This document shows, in pieces, positions 12,822-23,500 of a stretch of 64,000 bases of DNA. Under the pieces are notes generated by a model, which was not told the DNA's origin, did no database searches, and saw only the letters and a program-made list of their open reading frames with translations. The DNA is taken from assembly GCA_018287875.1 (NCBI GenBank), contig JAGVVL010000022.1:3906001-3970000 (forward strand), in the 5' to 3' direction. The stretch comes from Nigrospora sphaerica (taxonomy: Eukaryota; Ascomycota; Sordariomycetes; Amphisphaeriales; Apiosporaceae). The translations under genes were made by a program, and so were the position numbers. Every line of letters starts with the position of its first letter. Positions within the stretch are counted from its first letter, which is position 1.

Positions 12822-13883
12822 ATGAGGGGCCTGGGCAGGGTCAAAGTTCTGCAGAAGCCATTGGATTTAATGAAGAAGGTGCTACCCAAATCTCGGCGGC
12901 AACGCAGCCAAGAACACACACCCGCAGTCGCAGCCGCTGAGCCGGGCGGTGCGGAGGCAGGCACGACAGCTTCTCTGGGCTACCGCACACACACGCACGG
13001 CGTCGAGGCAGAGCCCGAGGTGACGACAACCACAACCGTCCTTACCACGGCGCCAAGAAAACCCGACCCCAAGATGCTTTCGTTCCTGTCGCCATCACGA
13101 TCGGTAGCTGTCAAGCCCAGCGACGGCGTGGAAGCTGCAGCTCCACCCGAAGAATGCCCCATCTGCCAGGATCCCGTGGGGCTGCCGAACCCCGAGGGCG
13201 TCGTCGAGGCGTGGACGTCGCTCCGCTGTGGGCACCGCTTCGGCACCGAGTGCATCCAAACCTGGATGCAGGAGACACTCGACCGCGACCAGAGCAGCAC
13301 GCCGACGTGCCCCGTCTGCCGGCGGACGGCCAAACATCCCGATTGCGGCCATGTCATCTGCCCGCCCAGCGTCCACAGCCAAACGTGGGCGCAGTACCAG
13401 ATTCGCATGCAGATGGCACAGAACCTAGAGCGCGAGCGCCTGGCCAGCGGCAGGCCGCAGCGCCGAAGGCTGCAGCGCCGGTCGGGCCATCCCCGCATCC
13501 CCACGCCGCCGCGCCGCGAGGCCGAGAAGGTGGGTGACTGCGCCATCTGCAAGGCGCACGAGGCCCGACTGAAGGAGCAACTGCTTTTCGACCAGCAGGC
13601 GGGCCATGCTCGCGCCGTCACCGCCGCCGAATACGGCGTGACCCGGCCGCCCCTTGCGGAGACGGCGACGCAGCGCTTTAAGTCGTACATTCCGGTTCAG
13701 GTCCGCGTCCATCAGACTAATGGCAACGGCGCGATGCCCGCCAGTCCCACGATGGGCCAGGAGGAACGAGTGAGTCGCGTGCAGGGCGTCTTCTGCGGCA
13801 CGCAGGGGCTGACGGCGGCGCCACGAAATCCCATACCCGTGCCCGAGCCTACATACGTGCTCCCGCGGCGAGAAAGCGTCTGA
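12822..13883 (+). CDS. RING-type zinc finger protein, probable E3 ubiquitin ligase
   Basis: Single exon, 353 aa. The N-terminus (MRGLGRVKVLQKPLDLMKK) is basic and the first ~105 residues look disordered. A RING domain runs from about residue 111: CPIC, then a spacer, LRCGHRFGTECIQTWM, a spacer, and CPVCRR. The usual fifth ligand (Cys/His) in the C-x-H-x2-[CH]-x2-C core is a glycine (CGHRFGTEC), as in some RING proteins such as RFWD3 (CGHLFG). A second CAIC pair lies near residue 243 in an Arg/Lys-rich C-terminal half. By family knowledge it would recruit an E2 enzyme for ubiquitin transfer; the substrate is unknown. The ATG chosen is the first in frame after untranslated-looking DNA. Function is inferred from the RING domain alone. 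Confidence 0.85.
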   Translation: MRGLGRVKVLQKPLDLMKKVLPKSRRQRSQEHTPAVAAAEPGGAEAGTTASLGYRTHTHGVEAEPEVTTTTTVLTTAPRKPDPKMLSFLSPSRSVAVKPSDGVEAAAPPEECPICQDPVGLPNPEGVVEAWTSLRCGHRFGTECIQTWMQETLDRDQSSTPTCPVCRRTAKHPDCGHVICPPSVHSQTWAQYQIRMQMAQNLERERLASGRPQRRRLQRRSGHPRIPTPPRREAEKVGDCAICKAHEARLKEQLLFDQQAGHARAVTAAEYGVTRPPLAETATQRFKSYIPVQVRVHQTNGNGAMPASPTMGQEERVSRVQGVFCGTQGLTAAPRNPIPVPEPTYVLPRRESV

Positions 13884-15236
13884 GGTGTGTAGCGCGCCCA
13901 GGAGCGACGGATAAGGGGCGTCGGCACCAAGAGATTTCCAGGTTGTGTCGCCGCCAAGGACAGGAAGCTGATGGGGTTTTGTTTACACAACTACGAGGTT
14001 ACTGGAGTTTGGTGGTCAGCGGTCCAGGCGGCGTAGGGTTCCCCCGTGTCATGGGGAGATGAATATCTGATTTGGGGAGCCGGGTGGCTGCTAGATTGGC
14101 TACCAATTATCACGGGCTACGGTACAGAATCGCGTTTGGCACTGAGGCTGAGGGGGCTATATAGGTATAGAGTTTGGTACGGTAAGCCTGCATTATGGCT
14201 GTTCGCCTCCTCTTGTTGATAGGTATAGCGAGTGATATGGGATCAATTTTTCAGATGGTGGTTCTGTCCAGTCCTGGGCAAATACGTAAGTATTCCAACG
14301 TCACATTTCTCGTTCGGGCATCTTAGGGCGATGGACGCGCAAGCAGATGCGCTTGCCAGCATGCCGTTGTCACACCACAGGGAGCCCGAACTACTGATTA
14401 GATTGGGTGCGAGTCATGGCAAGCGACTGGCGAAGGGGGGACAAAACCAATGCCCCAGAAGCTCTACCAGAGGTACGCCAGCAGAGTGTCCAAGCAGAGG
14501 CGCTTTTTTGTCCACCCTTCGACTGTGAACCTCCGTTCCGGGACCCTCGACCATTTACGGGGCTACCGTGGGCCCCAAAGGAGCCCCTCTCTTGACCTAC
14601 TGGGGCGGAAGTGAGAGATGACGACGAGACGGTGGGGGGCTAGAGGGAGAGAAGGGGTCGGAAGGGGAGGGTGATGGGCCTTGGCGGCTCCTACCGGACA
14701 TATGCTTAGGTCAAAAGTGCGTAAGAATTTCCATCATATATGCACTTGAGTCTCGATATCTAAAGTGCCAGTCCGCCATGATCCAGGGCCTCAATGTCCT
14801 GTCCAGACCAGCTGTCGCGGGTGCGTGCACTTGGCGGGCTTGGTGATCTCGGGTGCCGGGATCCTGGGATCTGGCCCGGCGGAGCCCCTGCAGCCTGGCG
14901 CTACAGCGCCTAAGGCAAGACTAGGTAAAGTACCTAGAGTACTTGGTAGTACTGGGAGTATTACGCGATTTTGTATGAGAAATACCCCGCACTAAGAATG
15001 AGACCGGTACTTGTACTTCCCAGTCTTATACAAGAACCAAGCCTCTTTCCGAACAAGTGCGAGTCGGTGCTTCCCGTCGGCCGTGGGGCAAGCGCAAGTC
15101 ATTGCCAATCTACCAAATCCGACAGCGCGCGCTTGCCTGCCATCGCGACGCGCCGGCCATCGTGTATTCCTCACCAACCCTCCCGCTACTATTTTCCCAC
15201 CGCCTTCTCCCCTCCTGCCGGGGCCCCCAAGACGAG
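13884..15236. other. intergenic region without a supported gene
   Basis: About 1.35 kb between the RING gene and hus1, both on the + strand. No domain-bearing frame. It contains a cluster of small inverted repeats around 14922-14955 built from CTAGGTA/TACCTAG and AGTACT. Confidence 0.5.
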
Positions 15237-16641
15237 ATGCGGTTCAAGACGAACCTCAAGAACGTCCAAACCTTCTCCAGTGAGATCCACGCGGCGGCGC
15301 GCGCCTCCGTTGCCCCCCGGCGCTAGCGGGCAGGAGCTGACGCCCTCCCTGCAGAGCTCGTGGGCGCCCTGTCGTCGCTCGAGAAGATTGCGTGGATGCG
15401 TATCGATGACGACAATGTGCGCTTCACCGTGATCCCCGACACGGGATCGCAAGTCTGGGCGTGAGTGGTTTTTTGCGTGCGCGGGCGTCTTGTGTGTTTG
15501 CCGGCTCGCTGACGCTTCGCCACGGCCCCCCATCAACGTGCAGCCTGCTGCCCATCGAGTTCATCTTCGACTCGGTCCAACTGCAGTCCAACGAGGCCAA
15601 CAACACCATCAACCTCGAGCTGCCCCTTGTGCCGCTGCAGCGCGCCCTCCGCTCCGCCCTGCGTGCCACCTCGGCCAGCCTGCGCCTGACCAAGAAGAAC
15701 GGCGTCCCGCTGCTCTCGCTGACCGTCACGACAACGACGCCGCCCGCCGGCGCCGCCCGGGATGGCGCCGGTCCGGCGGGACCGCCCCCACGCTTCAACC
15801 GCCACACGGCCCCGCGGCCCTCGGCTCCGCCCGTCTTCGGCGAGGATGGCGGCGACGACGACGACGACGATGGCGTCTACGTTGTGGAGCCGCTCGAGAC
15901 GCACCTGCAGCGCGAGCGTGAGAAGATCATCACGCAGGACATTCCCGTGCGGGTGCTGAACCCTGAACACGTCGAGACCATCATGCAGCCCAAGGTGCGC
16001 GAGCCCGACGTGCACATCCAGCTGCCGCCGCTACAGCAGCTCAAGGCCATCTCGGACCGCTTCACCAAGCTGGGGGCGGCGGCGGCGCGGCCGGCCGCCG
16101 GCAGCCACGCCGGCGGTGGTGCTGCGGCGGTTTCGGCGCCGGCGCCCAAGCTCGAGCTTGCGGCCAACATGCACGGCGGCTTGCGCCTGGCCCTGGCGAC
16201 CGACACGCTCGACGTAGCCTCGCAGTGGGACGGGCTCGAGAACCCCGACCTGGACCCGGACCAGCTGCATTGCCCCCTCGCCGAGCACCCCTCGACGGCC
16301 TTCCGCGAAGCCGGCCCCGACGCCTGGGCCGCGGTGCGCGTCGACGGCCGCGACTGGAGCCGCGTCCTCAGCGTCGGCCGCCTCGACGGCCGCGTCATCG
16401 CCTGCTTTGCCGACGGCCACGCCCTGATCCTCTACGTCTATGTCTCCCCGTCGGATGACATCGGCGCCGGCGAGGATTGCGTCATTACCGTACGTATTTT
16501 TTCTCTCTTCCCTTCGCCCCCCTTCCCCGTCTCCTTCACTTCGTGTCCTTCACGTGACGCCCCTCCATTCTGGTCGACCATGCTGCTCACCGAGGAGGCG
16601 TTCTTCCGACCTAGTACTACGTGTCGTCGTACAGCCTGTGA
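15237..16641 (+). CDS. hus1: DNA damage checkpoint clamp subunit Hus1
   Basis: Hus1 is one of the three subunits of the 9-1-1 sliding clamp loaded at damaged DNA to activate the ATR/Mec1 kinase in the nucleus. Four exons: 15237-15279, 15355-15460, 15544-16489 and 16615-16641; total 373 aa. The N-terminus MRFKTNLKNVQTFSKLVGALSS and the stretch WMRIDDDNVRFTVIP, then SQVWALLPIEFIFD and NTINLELPLVPLQRALRSA, LRLTKKNGVPLLSLTV, are the family hallmarks. The last exon codes only YYVSSYSL and a stop, matching the conserved Hus1 C-terminus after the VIT at the end of exon 3. Introns have donors GTGAGA, GTGAGT and GTACGT. Residues about 108-155 are a Gly/Pro/Asp-rich insertion, and another Ala-rich insert lies near residue 215; these make the protein longer than animal Hus1 (about 280 aa). 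Confidence 0.95.
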
Positions 16642-17596
16642 AGGGGGCCGCAGGCGACTTGCAGCAACCCAATGCACGCAAGTCCATCCATGCCTCTCCG
16701 TAGGACCTAGCCATTGGTTTCCATGTACGGGGCGGGAGGGGAGTGGACGCCTGGATAACCCCCGGGGGGCCGAATGGGTCGGCCGTCGTGCGCGGGTGGC
16801 CCCCTGGTACCCAGGAATCCCGCTGCGGTGGAACCGTCTAGAGCCAGGGACACAGCCGTGGCAAGCGGGCGCCGTTTGGCAACGCGACTCTTGGAGCCTC
16901 GGGGGGTTTTTGGCAGCGGTCCGGCTTGCCACCGTGGAGTCACGGAGCCGAGTCTAATAAGCGTCACACGGGCGAGGGGGCGGACAAAGCCCGCCTGACA
17001 GGAGGGCGGCATGAGCTTAGAGGGCAAGGATATACCCCGGCATAGCCGGACTGGATTTGACTTTTTACTAGATGCCATAATCAGAACCCATGCATGCCAG
17101 CTTTTCTCATCATTACGACCTTGTAATGACTTGCTGTCATGTTCTTACACTCCAGGTCTCCCGCGAAAGCACGGGGGAAGCCACGTGCGGGGTGCAAGCA
17201 TTGCCACGAGAAAAGACCGTAACGGAGGATTCGCAGATAAAGGGGGCTCGGAACCGCATTTATGATTAATCCGTCAACTCCTTCCTCTATAATCTACATG
17301 AACGCGTGCCACCCGGCGGCCAACAAGTATACAAGCGGGTGGTTTGGGCGCATCTTTCCTATCCTACTCCCGCGAGTGTAATGTGGTGGCCTGGGGTTGG
17401 ATTGCAGGCTTCCACATCGCGTGGCATAAACACCTGCTGAATTCGTATCCTGTCCTTCACAAATTCATGAGTCTTGTTTCTTATGCATCATAAGCCAATA
17501 CGCAGCCTCGGGGTCGCCTGGGCACTCCAGCACCGGAAGCAGCAGCAGTGGAGCAACGGCACAATTTCCCCTGTGGTCTCCTCATCGCGACAGCTT
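16642..17596. other. intergenic, convergent 3' ends of hus1 and sec16
   Basis: About 950 bp between two converging genes. No coding frame is supported. It should hold both 3' untranslated regions. Confidence 0.6.
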
Positions 17597-20500
17597 CTAT
17601 TTGGCCATGACGTCGACGTAACGACCGCTCTTGCGGCCCTTCTTGGCGGCGCCCGGCTTGCGGGGGCCGGCGGCACCGAGCAAGTCGTCAATGCTGCTGG
17701 CGTTACTGAGGCTGGTAGCTGGGCGGCTTGGGGGACCGCTGGGGGGCATCAACGAAGATGGGCCTCCCTCACCGCTGCCGGTGCTAACGTTGCTCATGGC
17801 GCTGGGGGTGCGAGCCAGGGGCGGGGCGCCGCCAAGGGCAGCGCCGGGTACGTTGAGACTGTCGCTCGACATTTGCTTGCTGAGCCCGCTCAGGCTGCGC
17901 ATCGGAGGTCCACCACCCATGGGCGGCGGCGGCGTGCCCGCGCTCACGGGGGGCGTGCCGGGCGGTCCCGCGCCGCTGCTTGGGGGCGGAGGTGTGCCGC
18001 GTGGTGGCGGAGGTGTGGCCGTCTTGGCCGGTGTGTTCTCGGCCCCGGGCTTCTTGTTGACCCATCGCTTCAGGTCCGGGTCGTATACAAACGAGCTCGA
18101 CTCGCCCAGCTTGGCCCGGACAGGCTTGTTGGGGATTTCAGCAGGCTCCTTCTTGGCACCGCCACCGAACCAACCGCCAAGCCATCCCTTCTTCTGCGAC
18201 TTTGCTGCTTCAGCGCGTTTGGCTGTTGACGTTAGCGGACTTCTACTATTCAAGCACGGAGGGAAAAGCTTCTTACCATCTTCCTCGGCCGCCTTCCGGA
18301 ACAGTTCCTCGTTCTCCCGATCCTTCTCAGCCTTGCTCTTTTCCGTGGAACTCATCTGCGCCGGAATATCGTCCTCATCGTCATCCATGATCCCCTTCTT
18401 CTTGGGCTTCTCGGTCAACTCGTTGTCGTCCTGTCCAGGCTCATACGAGGGGGGTTCAAACCCGTACGACGGCGGCTGGTACCCACCACCACTGGCCGCA
18501 GGTTCATCGTTGTGAGGAACGGGCTCATCAAATGAGCTCAATGAGGGAGGCTCATAGCCGTACGAAGGCGCTTGATAACCGTCGTTGGCTGAAGTCTGCT
18601 CTGCAGGAGGCATGAATTCAGGCGCGTTCACAGCAGCCTGTGGTTCATATGGCGTGTAGGAGTGGGTCGGAGGCTGTGAGGCCGGCGCAGCGGTCGAAGC
18701 AGCGGGAGCATACGAAGAGCTTGCTGGTGCCGCGGCAGCCACGGGCTGGAAGCCAAAAGTGGCGGTCGAGTTGGCTTCAGGAGCATAGCCACCGTACATG
18801 GGCGTTGGCTCCATCTGTCTGGGCAGCTCGATGGAGCCCCGGTTCATCTCGCCCGAAGAACGCTCCATCGAGGACCTCGGCGCAGGGTTGTATCCGGGAC
18901 CGGGTGCGTAAGGAGAGCCTTGGCCTGCAGAAGGGGCATAGCGCGAGGCTGCCCTAGTGGCAGGCGGTGATGCACCGTAAGATGGCACCGTGGCTCCGTT
19001 GCCATACGCGTCGAACCCGGAGATAGAAGGCGTCCGGCTGATGGAGGGCGTTCCGCCGGCGATACGCGCGAAGGGCCCAGACTCGGCACCGGGATCCGTC
19101 AGGGCACCAGAATCCGTGGTATCAGTCTCATCGCCAGCCACAAACTTGTTGAACTTGCTCAAAAGCGAGTTTGAGACCGAGTTCATGTTGGGCTTAGAGA
19201 TCCAAGACGTTGATCCCTCTCTCGGGGCCATCTTCAGTCTGTTCATCAGGTTGTCGACCGACGATTCCAGAATGGGGTGGTAGTATGGCGACCGCTTGGT
19301 TTGCGATGTAATGGCTGCAATGATGGATTCGCAATACTGCAGAGCCCTGTCTTTCATACCGTACTCTGCTAACGTCATGGCGTGCTGCAGCTTGTAGGCT
19401 GCCAGGTGCGGGCAGCCATGTGCCAGGGGGGACCCAGAACACAAGGACAGACCATACTCATAGACCTCGCTGAGAAGGAGAGCCTCTGTCTCCTTAGCAA
19501 AGTGGTCGGCTTGACCTCTGTGATCGGCGCCAATCAAAACGAAATTGGCAGACGGATCGTCGAGACCGCCGAAGACGGCTTGTTGGCGTGCGAACATGAA
19601 GCAGATGTGAGCAGCTTCGGCTCTGCCATAGCTGGACAGCAGTTTACCCAGCGAGATGATGGCGGTGGTATCTGCGGTGCTTCGATTGCTCAAGATGAGG
19701 CCAAGCGTCTCTCGCCACTTGTCCAGCCCTGCCAATGCGTCCTGCGACTGGTTAGCAACTTCAGATGTAGACATGAGTTGCCGTCCAGCACGAGCATGGC
19801 TGGGCACCAGCTCATCCACAGCCTCCTCCAGGTTGCCGGACATCACGCCATATAGCGCCGCCAAAGATTCATTGTTCCGACCTGGGTGATTGACCTCTTT
19901 CTTGACGAACTCCTGAGCCACCTGCTTGTAAAGATCTCCCGGAACCGTGTTCGCAATGATCATGGCGTGTCCCCAGAGCCGTTTATCGACAGCAGCCCAC
20001 GCCGCCTTCTCCCGATCGCCTACAAGAAGATGCTTTCGCATCTGCTCAACACCTGCGGAATCGATGGCGTCCGCCTGCATACCAGTCGCAGCAGGAGTGC
20101 CCTGGAGGTCTGCTCCGGTTGCCATACCGGGCGCGAGGTCCATATCTTCGACCTCCAGGCCAGGTGAGAGGATTTGACGGACGGCCTTCTCAACAATGGG
20201 GTTTCCCTCAAGCACACCATCCTGCTCAACGAGGACCCGCAGGATTTTCAGGAGCAATACTCTCTCAACGGCCCTCTTATCCTCATGTGACAAATGATTT
20301 TGGTAGACGACGTTGGGCAGAGCGCTTTCCTGCATGTCGATCCCAGTGGTCAACCAGGCGATTGTTTCTTTCTTCTTGGATTTGCCTTTCAACGGACCGG
20401 GAAACTTTGACAGAAGTTCTTCGAGCGGCTGGATATCTTTGACGTGTTTGATCTTGACTTCGCCGGGGCTTCGAATGATCATAGGCACATTGCCGCTTAT

Positions 20501-23500
20501 CCCGTACCGAGGCACATCCTTGGGGAATGATGAGATGATGGTCCCACCAACACCCCACGAGACGAGGGGAGCACCCCGCCATCTCTGCAAAGCATCCTTC
20601 TCGCGGCCGTCGGTGGGCGCAACAAGATTTAGGGACTGAGACATGCCTCGAGGGCGTGTTCCGATAGGCGAAGTTTGCTGGTGAGGAGCCGCTACGGATC
20701 TGGGAGATGCGCCCTGCACGGATGACGGCCGGGGAACCGGCGCTACACGAGGGCTGTACATGGCTCCGGGCGACTGTGTTTGGGAGCGCGGCGGAGGCGC
20801 GTAATTAGCTGGCTTCGGAGTGCCCGAAGAGGGTGCCTGCGGCACATAGCTGGAAGTAGCCCGCTTCGGCGGAGACAGTGCGTTTGCCGCAGGAGGGCTC
20901 ATCAGAGGTGGCGTTTGTCGTGCTTCCAACGGGTTGTAACGCGACTGGGCCGGTCCAGGTGGTATGCTTGATGCACTACGCGACAAAGCTGGCGAAGGCT
21001 GTAACTGCGCTCCGTCTTCTTCAACTTCCTGCGTAGGAGGGAGAGAAGAGACCCTATGAAGCCGAGGATCATATTGAGACGACGAAGTCCGCGCCATGGG
21101 GAAGCCATCACTGCCAGCCGGGCTTGGCAACTTAGCATGGTCAGTTGCTGACTCAAAGTGAGCCAAAGGACTCGATGTCCGTGGTTGATGAGCGAGAATA
21201 GGTGGTGGCACAGCCGAGTATTGCGCGCTGCCGGACCGGCTAGGCGGGGCTGGGGAATACCTATTAGGAGGGGCTGGAGCAGGCACAGTTCCATTGGCCG
21301 GAGGAGCCGGTGAATAACGGCTGGTGGCTGGGGCACTGGGTTTGAGAGCATTGTCTGCTTGAACCGGTGCATAGGGGTTGGTACGCTCCGGTGCCACAAG
21401 GCCTGCGATGTTCTGTGACGGTTGTGAAGGGGCCCGCTGAAGTGGAGGCGAGACCATGGGGGGTTGCATGAGCGGCGACGACACGGGAGGCTGCATAGGC
21501 GGCGACGCCAGAGACGGGGAAGTCATGGGCGGCCCCTGAGGCGGCCCTGGGGACAGCCCTGGAGAAGGGGCACTCTGGCGCGACCCTGGCCGAGGCTTCG
21601 TAACAATGGGAAGGTCCTCAAAGAAGCCCGACTTCGGCTTGAGCTGAGACGTAGGCTTGGAGCCAGGGGGCGGCGGTTGACTGGAATGGTTAGAAGGAGT
21701 GGGAGAGATGCTTCCATTCGAAGTTCCAGACGGTGCCGGAGGCTGGTTATAGAGGCTCGCAGCACGGGGAGGGGCAACAGGAGGTGCCAGTTGTCCCGGG
21801 GCGGCCCGTGGATTCAGCTGCATACTAGCTCGCTTCTTTGGGGGTTTGACCACATCCATAGGTAGATCGTAGGGAGACGAATAACCACCTTTGGCCTGGT
21901 TGACGAAGCTTTGAGCTTTCGAGGGCTCAGGTCTGGGAGGCGGGGGCGCCCCATATCCAAGGACGGCCGGTGGTGCCGTATTCGAAGGTGCGTACAGTGG
22001 GTGGGCAGCCTGCTGAACCTGAGGAACCCCTGGCGTCGAGTTGAAAGTGTTCAGCGAAGGGAATGATGGAGAGGGTACGTTGCTGGGGGTGTAACGCCCA
22101 TTGACTCCGGCACCTGTGACAGGGGCAGCCGGAGTAGCCATCTGCGATTTTGTTGGCGCTGCGGCGCCATCGTCCGGCGTGTCTTCCAGGAAACCCTCGT
22201 CATCGCTGCCAAAGAAATCGGCAGGGTCGAGCTCTTTTGTTTCATTAGTGTCGTCGAGGAGAAAATCATCATCATCGTCGCCGGCAAAAGCCTCGGCCCA
22301 TTTAGCATCCAAGTCGACAGGTGCTGCCTCCTTGGTTCCGGCTTCGGGATTGGCTTCAGACGTGGCAACCTGCGGTTCTTCAGTGGCAGCTTGGGGTTCC
22401 TCGTTTGCAGCCTGGGGTTCTTCATTGGCAGCTTGTGCTTCCTCGTTGGCGGCTTGCTGGAGTCCTGCAGCAGCTTCGTCGTCCAACGCAGCGTCACCTG
22501 CCTCGGCAATGGTCGGGGTCTCGGGCTCGAAGCTGACCGGGTCTGCTTCTTGGTTGGTAGGTGCACCGGTAAACATACTGGTGTCCTTTCTCTGGATCGG
22601 CTGAGTCGGATGGAAGCCGTCCTCCTCGGCGTTTGAGCCGCCTTGAACATTGCTGAAGAAATCATCGCCTTCGTCACCAGCTTCGTCGGCAAAAGCATCG
22701 TCAAGCCCTGCTGACGCGGCTGGCTGAGGATCCCCCTGGCGCGACTCGGACTGATCGTGGGATATTAACGGAAGGCCTTCCTCGAACCGGTTATCCGCCG
22801 TGTCGTAGTCGCCGGCCATGTCGCGGCCCGCTGTTTGATCGAAATGGTCGGCATGGCTTGTCTCGCCCTCCTGGTCGTAGGGAAATCCACGGCCGGCGGA
22901 TAGATCGTCATGCAATTCTTCCTGCTCAAGCTCCTGGAGAATATCTTGCGCCTGGGTAGCAGCCGGCGGCTCGCCCAGAGGCTCGTCAATGTCGTGGTGG
23001 GCGGGCGGGACCGTTGGGAACGAGTTTGTCCTCTCGGACGGCGGCATAAAGTTGAAAGGATCGGTATCAGAGCGCTGAATACTCCACTCGTCCTCCTCGT
23101 GCTCGGAATCGTTAAAGTTGGGCTCGTGTGACACGGTCCGCGCAAAGGAAATTCTGCTAGAATGTTTGGCTGTGTTGCCCGTTGTTTCCATCTCTGGTTC
23201 GGCTTCGGGTTCCGGTTCCGGTTGGACGTCGGGCATATGTACTTCAGCAGCCGCGCCTTCTACTGGCGTCGCGTCTTGGGTCATGTCCCGGGCCATGTCC
23301 TCAGCCGGGGCCTCCTCCGGGAGGTCCCAAGCAGCAGCGTCGTCGTCGAGCAAGGGAGCTTCGGCCGCCGCGTCTTTTGCTGGCGCTACCTCTTGAGCCA
23401 TGCCCTGGGACGTGGCTTCAATCGGAGGCTCCTCCGAGAGATCCCAAGCGGCGGCAGCATCGTCGTCACCGTCGTCGAAATGGTCCAGCACTGTGCCGCG

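Noticed and set aside
17474..18229. Plus-strand 251-residue open frame
   Set aside because: Antisense to the C-terminal exon of sec16; composition is Ala/Gly/Arg shadow-like.
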